Of a DNA stretch of 64,000 nt, positions 1-20,080 are shown in pieces. This DNA comes from Ciona intestinalis (lineage: Eukaryota; Chordata; Ascidiacea; Phlebobranchia; Cionidae), in the NCBI RefSeq assembly GCF_000224145.3, contig NC_020166.2:4733339-4797338 (forward strand), given 5' to 3'. The translations under genes were made by a program, and so were the position numbers. The notes beneath the pieces were generated by a model. The model was not told the origin of the DNA. It saw nothing but the letters and a program-made list of their open reading frames with translations, and did not search any database. Position 1 is the first letter of the stretch, and every line of letters starts with the position of its first letter.

Positions 1-80
1 GTGAACAACAGCATAAGTGAACAACAAAGTGTCTGCTAACTAGTTGTTATAAATGTGATTGCCAACTAGTTTTTAAATAA

Positions 81-3000
81 CTAAAGCTCTGATCTATATC
101 TATGAACTAAACCTTTGACCAACTTGATGAAATAAAACAAATTGTCAACCTTTGAATGATTTTCAATGGAAGAAGCCATCTCTCTCTGTTTCCTTTGAAC
201 TTCTTCTTCAGATGTTGAATGCTTCTCCGACCTCATTTTTGCAAGCTCCAGAAGAGTAAGTTTTCTTTCTTTTTTCTTTTCCTCTTGTTTTCGAACCAAT
301 TTCTTCCTTGGTGGAAGTTTTACTTCAAACGCCAAAGATTGACTCTCGTTCAAAGCTCGGCCATCAAACTAAGAAATTTAATGCAATTCAATTTTAACTG
401 TTAACCAAGCAAACTTAGTGTTAAAACTAAAACAAAATAATTTTAAAAATAAACAAGCTAAACGAATTTAAAACACACTTTAGGAACGCCGTGACTGAAT
501 ATTTTTTCTCTTTCTTCACCAACAATGACATCTCCACCAACCACAGGCACGGCATCAGCAAGTGCTCGGAGACTTCCTTGTACAAGCTGGTTGTTGCTGT
601 CACTTAAACCCAACAGTATCTGTAAATTATACCTTGTTTATATAGAATACTTTAGCAGGACAAAATTTAAAAAAAATGTTCAGACATAAAAAATATTCTA
701 AATAAACTCAAATTTTTCAAGAAAAAAAACAACAGGATTTTTTACCAGCAAAATAATGGCAGAATATAAAATAAGACTCACAGTTTTATACAAAAGCCGG
801 TGCTACAGTAATAGTTAAAATCACGACATAATTAGCCAAGTTACATTCATCGATTTAACAATAATAATCCAGTAACATAGCAAAAAGAAAACTACTCACT
901 TCAGGTAACACTACATTGTTTAAAACAGATTTTTCAAAAAGATGAACATATTTTGAGAAATTCTCCACAAGAATCATTCGAACATGGATGAGACGAGATT
1001 GGAATAATTCAACAATCTTAGGAATAACGTGACGAGCGAAGGTACTTTCAGGTAAGACTCCACCCTGCCCATCTGAATTTAAATTATTAGTAAGGTCTGC
1101 TATATGTTGTTATTTATGAGTTTATAACAAGATGTAATATGTAAAGCCTATACTCATAGGCGTAAAGTTTTACTAAACGTTAGGGTTGCAAAAACCAGAA
1201 AAAAACAAAGTCTTCGCGCCTACGGTTTGCAACCCTTTGTTTTCGGTTTGCAACCCTTTAAATATGTGCTTTGTAAACGCTCATACAAACGAAAATGTAT
1301 TCAGAATTACTTAGGGATGAGACAAATTAAAATTACGCAGGTTCGGCAAGTCCGTGTAATGAGAAACGGTCGAATCCGATTGCCTGGCAAGTGACGTCAC
1401 AGTAGTTATGTCGCATGCGCCCTTCGTCAAGCCCGCACGAGTGTGTGGTTATCTTACAAATGAAGACCCGTCCGTCGGAAACAGTAGGTTTCCAGAACGA
1501 AATATCGCGGAAATAAACTGCCTAAAATGTTTACAACACTGCTTTATATTTATATACAATGTTTTCCTCAGGCAAGCAGAATGTTTATTACGAAATAGTA
1601 GGGATTCACACGTGGATTCATTGCATCATAATAGCGGTTGTTTGAACCTGGCAATTGATTACGACATAATAGTAATTCACACGTTGATCATTTACGTCAT
1701 AATAGTGATTCACACGTGAATTATTTAGCAAACAGGAGTTTAAATACCAGTTGAACGCACTTGTGTAGTGAATGACGCATTGGTATTAACATATTTTAAT
1801 GTAAAAGAAGTTTGTTCGCAGAAATAATGGCGTCTTCGTTTGGTCGAACTTAATTACTTACGCATTATTAGTCCGAAGAAAATCAAAGGGTTGCTAGGCA
1901 ACCCCGTAACTTTACGCCAGTGCCTATACTACTAGAATCTAGATAGTGCTTAATCGTGACATTGAAAAAATTAAAGTGTAGTTTGATTTAGCCTGTATAG
2001 TATTTTTAATATCATTATCATTATATCAATTTGCATTTACTAAACTAAATATGGTGAGTTTAGTCTATCTATATTCTGTACACATGCGCACCTATGATGC
2101 ATGTACACAGAAATGGATGTTGGTTGAAAGCAAGTATGAAATGATGCACTAGGACTAAGTACACTGAGTTTGAATACAGATATATATTTCATAAACAGAA
2201 ATAATTCAAAAACTCATATGTATTATCCTTACAATCAACAGTGTAACAAGTTTGATTAAAAAAAGTTAATTCAATGTCAAACCTTTAGGTCTTTTTGTAA
2301 CTGTTTCTCCAACAGGACAAAGAATATGTTGTATGACATGTTTGACTGCATATTGATCCGACAATATAACTGGTGTTAGAAGTAGAGGTATAATTCTCTT
2401 TGCTACCACCTCGGCAAATATATGACTATCTTTTAACTTCAGTAAGAGCATTCTGTGTGAAGAACAAAAAAAGTTTTTTCATAAAACAATCAATATAGAT
2501 TTTTTACAAAAATATGACAAAATCAACTAATATAAATGAGCAGGCCACTTGGTTTTATTTTATGAATTTGTTACATTTCAAATCATATCTAGTGTCTACC
2601 GTATCTGTAAAAGTTGGCGCGTAAGTAAAAAAGGTTGAAAACATAAACAGCATATGAGCATTTATATTTTAACTAAATGAGTCCGGAAGTAAACTTACTG
2701 AAAGAATTCCTCTTTTTCCCGAGCACTTTTTAATGTCACAGACTGAAGAAAGTTGACAATATTAATATAAGTTGAATGTAGTATCGGCATAGAGATAACT
2801 TCAGTCATGGTTGGACGATTCTCATAATCCGAACGAATAATATCTTCGATGTGTTCCGATACTTTTGCCTGGTGATAAAAATCACTATTTAAACATATAT
2901 TTGTTCATTATTTTTTACTAGTATTTGGCACATTAAGTGGTACTACAAATAAATAAATTTAGATACTTTGATGTTGTTGTTTTATATCCTTATGTTAAGA

Positions 3001-6000
3001 TTACACATAGTCAGAGCATAAAGTTTTATATCCTTATGTTAAGAACACATAGTCAGAGCATAAAGTGCTCATGTACTGCATGCTTACTAAGTTTACAACT
3101 TGACGCAATTGTGTCATAATTTTAATTATTTAATAATCTGGAATCATTACAAAGTTCTCAATAAACCTCAATTAATGCTATTGAACATCAAATTATCAAC
3201 ATGCAGTCACCATCATAACATAACTTTAATAATGTTAAAGTTAATACTTGCTTGCGTACTTTAGTAAGTAAAGTGGCAAATCTGAGTTGATCTGCATAAT
3301 GTTGAAGTAGAATACCGAATGCATACACATCTCTGCAATGAGCATGTTCATTCTTGTGAGGAAGCTTTAATTTGTTTCCTTGGGCCTGTTGCAAACATAT
3401 GGTCAAACTTATTACTTAAACTAAACAAAAATTTGACCCTTTGACAGCAAACTACAGGAAACCTTTAACAAAATAGTCGTTATCTACACTCTACACATCT
3501 ACTTAATTTTTTTAACTAAAGCAAACATATTGGCTAAAACATTTCTATTAACAATTCTCCTGCATCTCGATCTCGGTAGTTTAACAATTAACATGATTAC
3601 CTCAATATCTTATTATGTTTAATATTTATACAGAAAAAAATTGTAACCAACAGGCAACAACAGTACATTTCACCAAAAATATGTCTGTACCACCACTGGC
3701 GTCGATTTATATGGTGCAGGGTATGCAGGCCTACCCTGACAATTTTGCAGGGGTTGCAGCAACCCCTGGATTTTCAAATTATTAAAGGAAATTATTCTTA
3801 AATTCTTCTTAAATAAATATATTTAACTTTATCAAACAATTACTTTATAGTAGTTACGCAACACCTTCATTCTCCCAACGCATAAACTAGCCGTTTTTGT
3901 ACCCTGCGCGGTTACCTATAACGGCTGCGTGTTACGTCAGACAAGTGTTTACGTCACATTGATAATCGCAAAATCGCCAATTGTTACAGTAACAATTATA
4001 TTATTGTGTGAGAATGTAATGTTTACTAGTCATTTCTACCTTTTAAATTTTGTCTAACGTCTACTTCCAAAGCTGCTTTTCTCCCGAAGGCAATTCGAAT
4101 TAAACTTAAAACACGCGGACCAGGAGAAAANNNNNNNNNNNNNNNNNNNNNNNNNNNNNNNNNNNNNNNNNNNNNNNNNNGAACGCAGCTTTGATCGTGT
4201 GTTGTACAACATGATTGACGCATGTTTAATTAATTTTTTTTGTTTTCTCGACTTTTGTTAAATGATTTTTTTAAACTTCATTGCGCCCGTCAACCAACAC
4301 AAAATTGTTACGTGTTCAATTGTGATGCGAACAACTTTTAGTTTTATGTTGCGCAATTACGAGTTTTAAAGTCAAATGTTGCATTATAACCAATATTGTG
4401 ACGCAGAGAATTAACGTAAGATATTGCGCAATGCTGCACCTGTCAGTTGAATAATGTTACGTCATACGCGGTATTGTGATGTGGTCCATTATCGCAACGG
4501 GTTACAGTGCGTTTGTATAATCAACGTATTGGCAATTATATGATGATATTTACATGTCATATTGTAAGTTTTTTAAACACTTACCCGCAATCAACTGCCA
4601 GACTTATGTCATACCTTTTCTATTGAATGCCGCACACGTTATATGCGTGGTTTTACTTGTTCTACATATACCTACTTTCAGCTAACATAGTGTAATGTCG
4701 CAACCCCTACGTTTTTATAAAATCGACGCCACTGTGTACCACTTGAAGCTTGTATACCTGTTCCTCTGGTGGTATGATTGAATTTGATTTATACGCAACT
4801 TTCATTTGTTCTTCATTTGCCTCAGCAAAAGGACAAGCATGTTCAAAATCACCCAATTTCCAAACACCATCTTTAGTGACATATATACTTTCAAATCTCA
4901 CGTTGTTATGAGATACTTTGGCCTGTAGAAAAATGTAGTTTTGTTTAACACTTGACTTCTTAATTATGATGACTAATGTTTACTATTTTATAACACCAAC
5001 ATGCTAAAATACTGAGTGAGCACTTGTCTGACAGGTGACGGCATATACTCAAAAGTTCCTACAAAAAACAAGAACAGCGCAAACCAAATTATTACATGTG
5101 TAATTTATACCACAACAATTATTAATTCTCTATAATGTCTATATTATGCAAATGCTGTTGCGACTTGCAATTGTTGCAAAGGTCATACAACATTCTGATT
5201 ATGTTTTAATTTTTAAAAGGCACTTTTAGTCATTTTAAATAATGAAGTATACTTGAGCTTGGCTAGAGTAACCTATAAAGGTGGCTGTATACAAATTAAT
5301 TTCTGGCAAACTGTTATACTGCATGTGAAATTTTGTGAAAAAGTGTTTATATGCATCAAGTCACTTTAAATGTGATATTCCATTAATCTTACCTTATCAT
5401 GCATAAACTGCAGAGCAAGTGCAATATCATACAAGCCACTGCATATCTCATTAGCATCTAAATCATCAATGGTGGAGATGGGGGAGGCAAGCTCAGTGAT
5501 AAGATGAATCTCTGATTCCACAGGAATACATCCAACAAAACGAAGAATGTTCGGGTGTCTTAAAACTCTCAGAAGCTGAAAAAAATTAAATGAAACTGTT
5601 TTAAACTATGGGTGTTTAATAAAACTACAACTTAGGAGCAGTATCAGACATTTAATGTGGAAATGACACACACGAATCTTCAGGACAGAAAATTAGAACT
5701 TAACATACAGATTATATGATTATAAATATGCACTCCTGAATTTGTAATTTTTGTAAACAGCCTCAAAGTCAGAGCTATGTGTGTCACAGCTTTATGCATT
5801 AAGTATTTACGCATTTGTGTCATTTTGGCTGTGCATTCTCTGGTAAATCGTACAGACGTACACAGTAACATTGTTTATACAATCATGAAAGTTAGGGCTG
5901 CAAACTTACACCCACAGAACTCAAGAATTTGTTATTACTAGAAAATTACTTTGGCACAAAGATCTAGGGGACAAGGGCTTTTGTTTTTTCTCCACACTTT

Positions 6001-6171
6001 AGTGAACACATTGACGGAGTCTCCATTAGCAAGAGTTCCATGACGAATCAACAGTTTTCCCTTTGAAGTTTTCTTTCCGTCATAACCTTCGTATGCTTTA
6101 TTGAATTTACAGTCGGCAAATATTTCTTCATCGTTTGAACCATAATACCAATCCCATGCCGCGTTCCACAT
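81..6171 (-). CDS. SCYL3: SCYL3-like (PACE-1) pseudokinase, 3' end possibly beyond window
   Basis: Minus-strand exons: 6171-5950, 5575-5393, 4922-4758, 3385-3248, 2868-2699, 2452-2283, 1072-900, 619-479, 368-81 or shorter. All junctions have GT/AG borders and keep frame. SCY1-like pseudokinases are scaffolds at Golgi, cell edge or membrane traffic sites. Seen: an N-lobe without the usual glycine loop (residues ~1-74), RHPNILRFVG, the catalytic-loop equivalent VSHNNV in place of HRD, LGDFEH in place of DFG, and IPPEE in place of APE. After the kinase-like fold come HEAT-like helices (FAEVVAKRIIPLLL, ARHVIPKIVELFQ, HVRMILVENF) and a Lys/Glu-rich tail (KKLVRKQEEKKKERK). These match SCYL3 better than SCYL1 or SCYL2. 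The start is the first ATG upstream of the N-lobe; an extra 5' exon is possible. Reading to the stop at 81 gives about 549 aa, shorter than vertebrate SCYL3, so the last exon may splice further left. A transposon sits in each of two introns. Confidence 0.85.
1155..1922. mobile_element. hAT-like non-autonomous element with 8-bp TSD
   Basis: Lies in a SCYL3 intron. The 8-bp direct repeat CCTATACT flanks it exactly (1147-1154 and 1923-1930). The ends are imperfect inverted repeats: the left begins CATAGGCGTAAAG and the right, on the other strand, CACTGGCGTAAAG; both continue into a GGGTTGC motif. The inside is richer in CpG than the intron around it and has degenerate repeats built on TCACACGT and TCATAATAG at about 1605-1720. 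No transposase is present. The 8-bp duplication and YACTGGCG-type ends fit the hAT superfamily; the family name is inference. Confidence 0.75.
2981..3065. repeat. two-copy tandem repeat, ~43 bp unit
   Basis: Two near-identical head-to-tail units begin TTTTATATCCTTATGTTAAG and end GTCAGAGCATAAAG, inside a SCYL3 intron. They differ by a 2-base indel. Probably a local slippage duplication with no evident function. Confidence 0.85.
3694..4734. mobile_element. hAT-like non-autonomous element with exact 8-bp TSD
   Basis: Flanked by exact 8-bp direct repeats TGTACCAC (3686-3693 and 4735-4742). The ends are inverted: left CACTGGCGTCGATTTATA, right (other strand) CAGTGGCGTCGATTTTATA. Subterminal GGGTTGC-type repeats follow. 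It contains the 50-N gap 4131-4180, so its true length is unknown. No transposase reading frame is visible. It was inserted into the SCYL3 intron only 16 bp past the splice donor of exon 4922-4758. The CAGTGGCG end plus 8-bp duplication is typical of hAT elements. Confidence 0.85.
4131..4180. other. assembly gap (50 N)
   Basis: Fifty N of fixed size inside the hAT-like element in the SCYL3 intron. The real missing length is unknown; a repeat-caused contig break is likely. Confidence 0.99.
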
Positions 6172-6359
6172 AATAATTAAGTGTACCAAAAAAAGCAAAA
6201 CTCTATAAACTGATATTACACAAAAATTGTTAAACCAAGGTACTTCTAATGAATAGTATGTACACGAAACACATATCCAATCCACCATTCTTGGTACTTT
6301 AAGCTTTGAGTTTGAAAACATAACAAGAGAGCAAATGTTAAATAAGTAGGCACAAATAC

Positions 6360-6962
6360 AGTCTATTCTTTGTGGGTGAGGACCCTGTCAAGGTCAAGAA
6401 CCTGGGATTTAGGCCACATTTGGCCTGTTATCCCAACACCCGAGAAGTATATTTGTTCATGCAACCGGTGCCGCTTCATCTCAGACTCCATCGACAATCG
6501 ACAACACATGCAGTCCCCAAATCTATTCGTGACACACAGTCCAACCACTTCCATACAAAACACGATCCAGCCAACTCCATCCACCTCGAGTCATGAACTA
6601 AATCTCGTGGTAGGTCCTAAATTTAGTCTTGTGGCAGATCTTGGACCAAGTCTGCGACTCATGCCATCAATTCATGACATCAACTTTTGCGACACCGCAT
6701 CGCAGTCGGGCACGTATTTTCGCACCAGTTTTTATCCCGTGTGCTTACGAGTTACCACAGTTTCAGCTTTTTTGTGTGCAATTTTTGCTCTGATATTGCT
6801 TATAGTTTGGACAACCCATTAGTGACCGCTGGGTTGGAGCAATTTCCGTTAAGTGTCTTGCCCGAGGACACATACTCCGATCAGCGTTAGTACCGCCGTC
6901 GAGCATCAAGGACACTTTGGTTCCGATGCAGGGGCCTCAACCACTGAGCCACGGCGCCGAAC
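6360..6962 (-). mobile_element. tRNA-derived SINE copy (minus-oriented) plus unassigned GC-rich flank
   Basis: From about 6790 to 6962 the sequence matches the dispersed SINE seen elsewhere here (TTGGACAACCCATTAGTGAC, TGTCTTGCCCGAGGACACAT). Read on the minus strand it begins with a tRNA-like head, GGCGCCGTGGCTCAGTGG, which fits a polymerase III A box. The stretch 6360-6790 is more GC-rich than its surroundings and is open in a plus frame, but no protein motif is seen; it may be part of the same insertion or another old repeat. Confidence 0.7.
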
Positions 6963-6999
6963 TGCAACAAATACAGTCAGAGTAATAGTTTTTTTTATT

Positions 7000-7720
7000 T
7001 CTTTTAGTACAAAAAGTTAAAAATAAAGACTGCGTGTAAACATATTTATTTAGCGATTCGCACAATATATAGTAGAATGGGGAAAGATGGGACAGCTTTG
7101 GCACATAATATCCGAATATCCTGATCGTGTTTTAAATAATTAACAACGGTCTATGGGAGTTTTGAGCATATAGTTTTACAATTCTTTGAATGTTCCTTGT
7201 TTACTACAACATGGGACGGAAAAATAGAGAGAAGTAGAGTTAAAAGGTGTCCCAACTTCCCCCCATCCTACTATAGGTGTAATTTTACCAATTTAAAAAC
7301 ACACGGTAATACGGGCCAGTTTAAATCCTTGTTAATTTTGATTGATAAGCGATTTTATTATTAGAAATACACTAGGCCTACGTAAATACCACGGAGTATT
7401 ACAAATTTAAAAATAATGTTAAAATATTCGTTTCTTGCCCTACTAAAATAGCTTTTAACATTACCTTCAGTATATTATTGAAATCCTTAACGGGTAATCC
7501 TTAACGCAATTGATAAATATTGCATATCCTGTACATGCATATAAACTTGTAATAACAGAAAATTGACAATAAGTACAGTAGGTATCAAAAAAGTTGACAC
7601 ATGTGCTACAAATTTGGTTTCGTTACACCATTTTTCGCACAACCTCTTTTCATAGCTTATCTCCAAGTACCTGTGACTGAATGCAAATGTATTTTCTATA
7701 TATTACCTTGTTAATATATT
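7000..7720 (+). mobile_element. 5'-truncated copy of the long MITE-like element found at 60854-61504
   Basis: Stretches match the element at 60854-61504 in the same order: GCGATTCGCACAA, then a block around GTTAATTTTGATTGATAAG, then TTGTAATAACAGAAAATTGA, then a block around CTCCAAGTACCTGTGACT. The right terminal repeat was not seen, and the left end is lost. It is interrupted by a smaller MITE at 7069-7275 between CGCACAA and the next shared block, so it predates that insertion. Confidence 0.75.
7069..7275. mobile_element. ~207-bp MITE with TA target site, nested in an older element
   Basis: Terminal inverted repeats are about 26 bp: left TAGTAGAATGGGGAAAGATG, right (other strand) TAGTAGGATGGGGGGAAGTT, each followed by GGGACA. 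TA flanks both sides. A copy in the opposite orientation lies at 22353-22552. The TA target and GGGGAAAGATGGGAC ends suggest a Tc1/mariner- or Cimi-like MITE family; that family name is inference. Confidence 0.8.
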
Positions 7721-8674
7721 AGTAGATTACACTTGAATTACCCCTGCGGTGTAAATTATTGAATTAAAACCTTTCAAAGTTTGGCAATGAACATACAAAA
7801 CTGCTATGTTGAGTAGACGGGACAAAAAAATGAATATTTTTTTATTAACAGCATTCTGCAACTTGTGGTTTACCTATATCTGAATTAACCGGTTGTTTTA
7901 GTTTATTGCCATGTAAAAAAAATACGTATAATTTAATATATTCATCGCGTTTAAAGTACTGATCCAGTAAATAGCCTACCGAGTGTATACAAAAAAAAAC
8001 TTGTTACCTGAGACTTTAGGCGGACAAACTTGTAATTTAATGCAAGGTGCGAATAAACTGATTTAACTCAGACTCAGGCCTATATATTAACAACTAACTT
8101 ATATACCGTTCTTTATGACACGGTTGGACACAAATGTGATCTGTACTCAAAGCATCGAACGCGCTGAATATTGTTGAACAAGACGTAGTCTCTTATGTTT
8201 TCACAATTTATTGGTTTGTGTTAAAAACATTTATATGCGAGTCGATCATTTATTTGGGAGTCGCAGTTTAGAAGTCGTGTTTAATCGTGCGATGTTCAAC
8301 TTGCGCGAGTGAGGTATAAATTTGAACTTTTACGTAGGAACCCAACTACACAAGTTTAAAACACAAACGTAGAAATATAAGCATACCTTTCAACAGTTTT
8401 TTCACTGAATGTGCGAAAAATGTCTGTTTTAGAGAAGTCTTTTGTAAAAAGCAGTAAAAAGTGTGTGTTTTTTTAGAAAAATATCAATTTAACTCAACGC
8501 CCTCTGACGGAAAAGTAATTCGCCTTTCTTGAATTAGTGGTGTGTGTTCTTTTTCGACAGAAGTAACGTAGTTTGTATACATCTTACATGATATTCACTT
8601 TTCAGAGTCTAATTATAGCAAAATTTGTGTTGATTTTTATGGAAAAGTAGGCTTCAAATACATACAAAGTTTAA
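7721..8674. other. COPS7 upstream spacer, nothing coding seen
   Basis: AT-rich, no conserved protein, RNA gene or clear repeat recognised. It should hold the COPS7 promoter and 5' untranslated sequence. The AG at 8649-8650 (GGAAAAGTAG) is a possible but weak splice acceptor before the COPS7 ATG. Confidence 0.5.
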
Positions 8675-11389
8675 ATGGATAACATTGTAACTCAGAAGAC
8701 TAACAAGTCTGAATGTTTAAACAAAAACGTTCACCTTGACCCGTTTCTCATTTTGGCAAAATCTGCGAAAGGTGCTGCTTTAAAAAGTCTAATTGAGCAA
8801 GTACTTGAAGCACCTGGGGTTTATGTCTTTGGAGAATTGCTGGAATTACAATGCATACAACAGGTGTTTAGGTTTTGCTGTATATTATGTTTATTGTTCG
8901 GTATACGTACCAGATTAAAAAGTAACTGCATGAAATTCCCTTTGCACAAAATTTTGATTTTTCCACAAAAACTCAAGACAATTCCTAAGTTGTATGTAAT
9001 CAATATTGCCGCATAAAACCATAATAAATTAATGCAAAACCGTAGGTTTGTCGTTTGTTTGATGTATTTGTAAATCTTTTTTTATTAATGAATATTTTGT
9101 ATTTAGTTGGTAAACAGTGAACACAACAAGCATTTAAAATTGCTTGAGCTTTTTACATATGGGACATTTCAAGATTATGTAAATCAGGCATATGGTTTAC
9201 CACCTCTAACTCCACTCATGAAAAAGAAGTTACATCAATTAACTGTGGTTGCTTTGTCAGCAAAATCTAAGGTGATTTGAAACTATTAGTTTATATTAAG
9301 TGTTTGCTATTGATATGTTGTGAGTTGTTCAACAATGCAGGTACACGGCCAGATTATTTTTAATTCTACAGGTTATTTTCACATGATTCTTTTTAGAAGC
9401 TGTTTCTTTTTTTAAACTTTTGTTCTACCTTTAAATTACATTTGAGCTTCTCTACCTATATAAATATAATTCAAATTTTATAGGTTCGCGCTTTAAGGCT
9501 GTACTACTTTGCCTAGTTGTTAATTAAGTTTCTTTAAGCAGTGTTATCTAATATTGGGGGTATTTTCATCTTTTATATAATGTCTGTTTGTTGTACGAAA
9601 ATGGTTCTAAAATAGTCTGGTTGACATAATACTAACGCCCTCTCTAATTTTCCAGTATGTATCATATGAATCATTAATGAAAGAATTGCATTTGAACAAC
9701 ATACGCGACTTAGAAGATCTCTTAATATCGGCAATATATGCAAATATTATACAGGGAAGATTGGATCAGCAGAACTCAAGGTGATAATATGTATTTGGAA
9801 ATAATGGTTGATACTGTAGTGATGTAGTGTTTGCTTGGAATAGGAATGTATTCTATACAAACACAATTGTAGCACTAGTACACATAAATGGTTATTGTAA
9901 TTAATAGAGCTAACCTAAGTTATACAGTATTGGAATATTACTTATAGTTTATAGGTCACCGTATAAGAAACTTTAAAAAGCAATGCCGTCTATGCTACAA
10001 CATATTTACATAAATATGTGTTTGGTATTCACTTTATGAGTATTTTTTTGTTTTGCAATAACATTTATTAAATCTATATATTTATCATTCTTATTTTAAA
10101 GTGTCCAGATCCTAATTGTGTTTTACTAAAGGTTAGAGGTGGAATGGGCAATGGGAAGAGATGTTCGCACAGAAGATATGGATTCTATTATTAACACACT
10201 CAACAACTGGTAAATATTAAAATAAAGAAATAAACTTGTGCATCAAAACTGTTTCTTATCAAACTCTATCAAAAGTTTAATACAAAACTAATTTTTACAA
10301 CCAGTATTTTTACTTCTTTAAATGTATCTTAAACTTATCTTTGTGCTTTTGTTAATAAGAAAATTTATATTGTAAATCTTATGTCTTTTAGGTGTTCAAG
10401 TTGCGAAACTATCCTTGGAAGCATTGAAACACAAACTGCGAGTGCAAATGCATTTTTATCGGAAGATGCGATTAGAAGAGCTAAAATAGACACTGAGGTA
10501 GGAACCAGGAATTAGTGAATTTTCAAGTCTGTTCAGCAAATAAAGAAAGTGTCTTTGGCATGAGTTGACATGTCATTATTCAACTATTATTTGTATTTTA
10601 ACTGTTTTTACTAATTTTTTAATTCATTTCCTTTTCAAAACAACTTATGCCAATTCAATATTTTGTATAGCCTAATTTTTTTTTGGTAAACTTATATTTA
10701 AAGTTTTTACCCAACAAGCAACAATACATCAGATTTTATGCTGTAAGCGTGCTAATGGTCACTTTCACACTTTCTCTGTATCTTTTTCCACTTTCAAACG
10801 ATTCATATATTTTTACACCACGATACAGGTTGAAAACATTATGTCCACGATAAAGAAGACGAGTTCGCATGAGATGGATCTTGCAACATCCGACACAAGA
10901 TTGTCTTCCTCACATCCTGCTCCTTCATCAGGGATTGAAGTTAAACCAAAAAAATCGAAAGTAAAAGGGTAAATTGAATTTTTATAATATTTTTTTTGTT
11001 TTATACTGTTTACTAATGAAAAAAAGAGCATTTTTTGCATTTTATTTGCACTTTGCTTATTTATAAATGTTACTGTATTAAATGCATTTTATTTTATGAT
11101 TTCCAACGTTGTATTCGTTGCGAAGTGCAGTTTAAGTGCTGAAATGTTTTATCTTACTGGTTGTAATGTGTAGGCCCACTAATTAATGTAGACTATAAAT
11201 ATTCTGAATAGGTCTATGAGTTTTGTAAATGAAAACAATGACAATAAAATCAAAACTGTATGGAATCCAACCAAAATATATAGTTGCGATTTTTACCACA
11301 TATTCACTGTTTAAAGCTTTTTGGTTTGTTTTTTTTTCAGATTAAGAGGAAGTGGTATGAAACTGTGGTCATCCAAGAATACTTCTTGA
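8675..11389 (+). CDS. COPS7: COP9 signalosome subunit 7 (COPS7)
   Basis: Exons: 8675-8863, 9107-9271, 9656-9780, 10132-10209, 10392-10497, 10829-10968, 11341-11389; spliced protein 283 aa, close to human COPS7A/B (275/264 aa). COPS7 is a PCI-domain subunit of the COP9 signalosome, which removes NEDD8 from cullins and so resets cullin-RING ligases. Seen: [20 protein letters not shown] and [12 protein letters not shown] near the N-terminus, [10 protein letters not shown] and [20 protein letters not shown] in the middle, and the winged-helix part [23 protein letters not shown] through [11 protein letters not shown]. The C-terminal tail is Lys/Ser-rich, ending [14 protein letters not shown], as in the family. 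All splice sites are GT/AG. One gene probably stands for the two vertebrate paralogues. The stop is 274 bp from the next ATG on the same strand. Confidence 0.95.
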
Positions 11390-11632
11390 ACAATTCTAAA
11401 TGTCAATATTCATTCAATGTTCTTACTTTTTGCAATGTGTTTATAACATAACACGGGATGCTACTTTATTTATTTTCATGTTCAAATACTTCATGCTATA
11501 ATTTACGCAATTTTAATTTGTTAAATCTTTAAAATATTTCGCTTTTCCAAAATAACATCACGATGTACGTTCTGCTTTATCGAAGTTCAAATTCATTTTT
11601 TTCACTAGATGCTGTTAATAGTGTATTAGGCA

Positions 11633-11662
11633 ATTAAAATTTGTCCAATCTACCCACAGCAG
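11633..11662 (+). promoter_or_regulatory. candidate operon junction: poly(A) signal followed by trans-splice acceptor
   Basis: ATTAAA at 11633-11638 could end the COPS7 mRNA. About 20 bases on, a pyrimidine-rich run ends in CTACCCACAG (AG at 11658-11659) with another CAG at 11660-11662, and the ZNF143 ATG starts at 11664. Ciona is known to trans-splice a leader onto downstream genes of operons with almost no intergenic space. The order seen here fits that pattern. The operon call is inference. Confidence 0.55.
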
Positions 11663-11663
11663 A

Positions 11664-19209
<7,546 letters not shown>

Positions 19210-20080
19210 TTATAATAGCTGAATATAATGACTTACTGATCGTGAATACACATCAATTTTCCTCGTCTTCAAGTGTGTTTTTTAGTTGTTTAAACATTTT
19301 TTTATTTAATACCACGCTAACTATCGTAGCAAGATGGTGTCAAATATTTTTGAATATAAGACATCTGTAAGCTCACGATAAGTTTTTGTAACCATTAGGA
19401 AAATGCTGAAGTGTCGAGATATTTCACCATAACACAATTGGTGTTGATATTTATTATGCTTCTCGTAACACAAACTATTGACATAACACATAACGTGTTT
19501 TAGCAAGCGTCCAGCAAAATGTATTTGTGTTGGCGTAAGTTCAGTGTAATGTAATTAGCTTTATCCTCGTGTGACTTTAAAACGACAGTTGTTTGGGTTT
19601 AACACCTCGTGCCAGCTTACGAGTTACCATGTATGTTACTTTGTGGGTGATTATTTTCCACTTTATGTAGGATAAGGATAATAATTTGGACAAGCCATTA
19701 GTGACCACTGGTAGTTAAGTGTCTTGCCCAAGGAGACATACCCCACAATGGTAGCAGTGACGAACCTGCTCTAACCACTTTGCGAAATTGCTGTTTGCCT
19801 CCTAACATTTAATTGTTGCAAAAGCCAACTAAACAGATGCAAGTTTATATTTTGTATTTGATAAATAACGATTGTTAGCAATTTAACAAAAAAAAATTAG
19901 AAAAAAACACACAATCGGTACAACAGAAAATAAATAAACAGAAACTTTTATTTTTGAAGTCAAACAAAGAAATTTGTAGCAAGGCAAGTGTCCAAAAAGA
20001 AACAAATTGTTAAGGCACTTCCCAAACAACTGAAGTGTGTTTATAGTATTGCAATATGATTTGTTATAAATATTTGAAAT
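19210..20080. other. convergent spacer ZNF143/TACC with SINE fragment
   Basis: The two genes end towards each other here. A minus-oriented SINE remnant spans about 19555-19790 (CACCTCGTGCCAGCTTACGA, TGTCTTGCCCAAGG, GGTAGCAGTGACGA). An AATAAA on the minus strand at 19947-19952 lies about 130 bases beyond the TACC stop and is a good poly(A) signal candidate. Nothing else recognised. Confidence 0.65.
19947..19952 (-). terminator. candidate poly(A) signal of TACC
   Basis: AATAAA on the minus strand, about 130 bases downstream of the TACC stop codon. Position and motif fit; transcript ends were not available. Confidence 0.5.

Noticed and set aside
6370..6822. 150-residue open frame
   Set aside because: It ends inside a SINE copy, shows no known motif and has an overlapping open frame on the other strand; best seen as repeat-derived.
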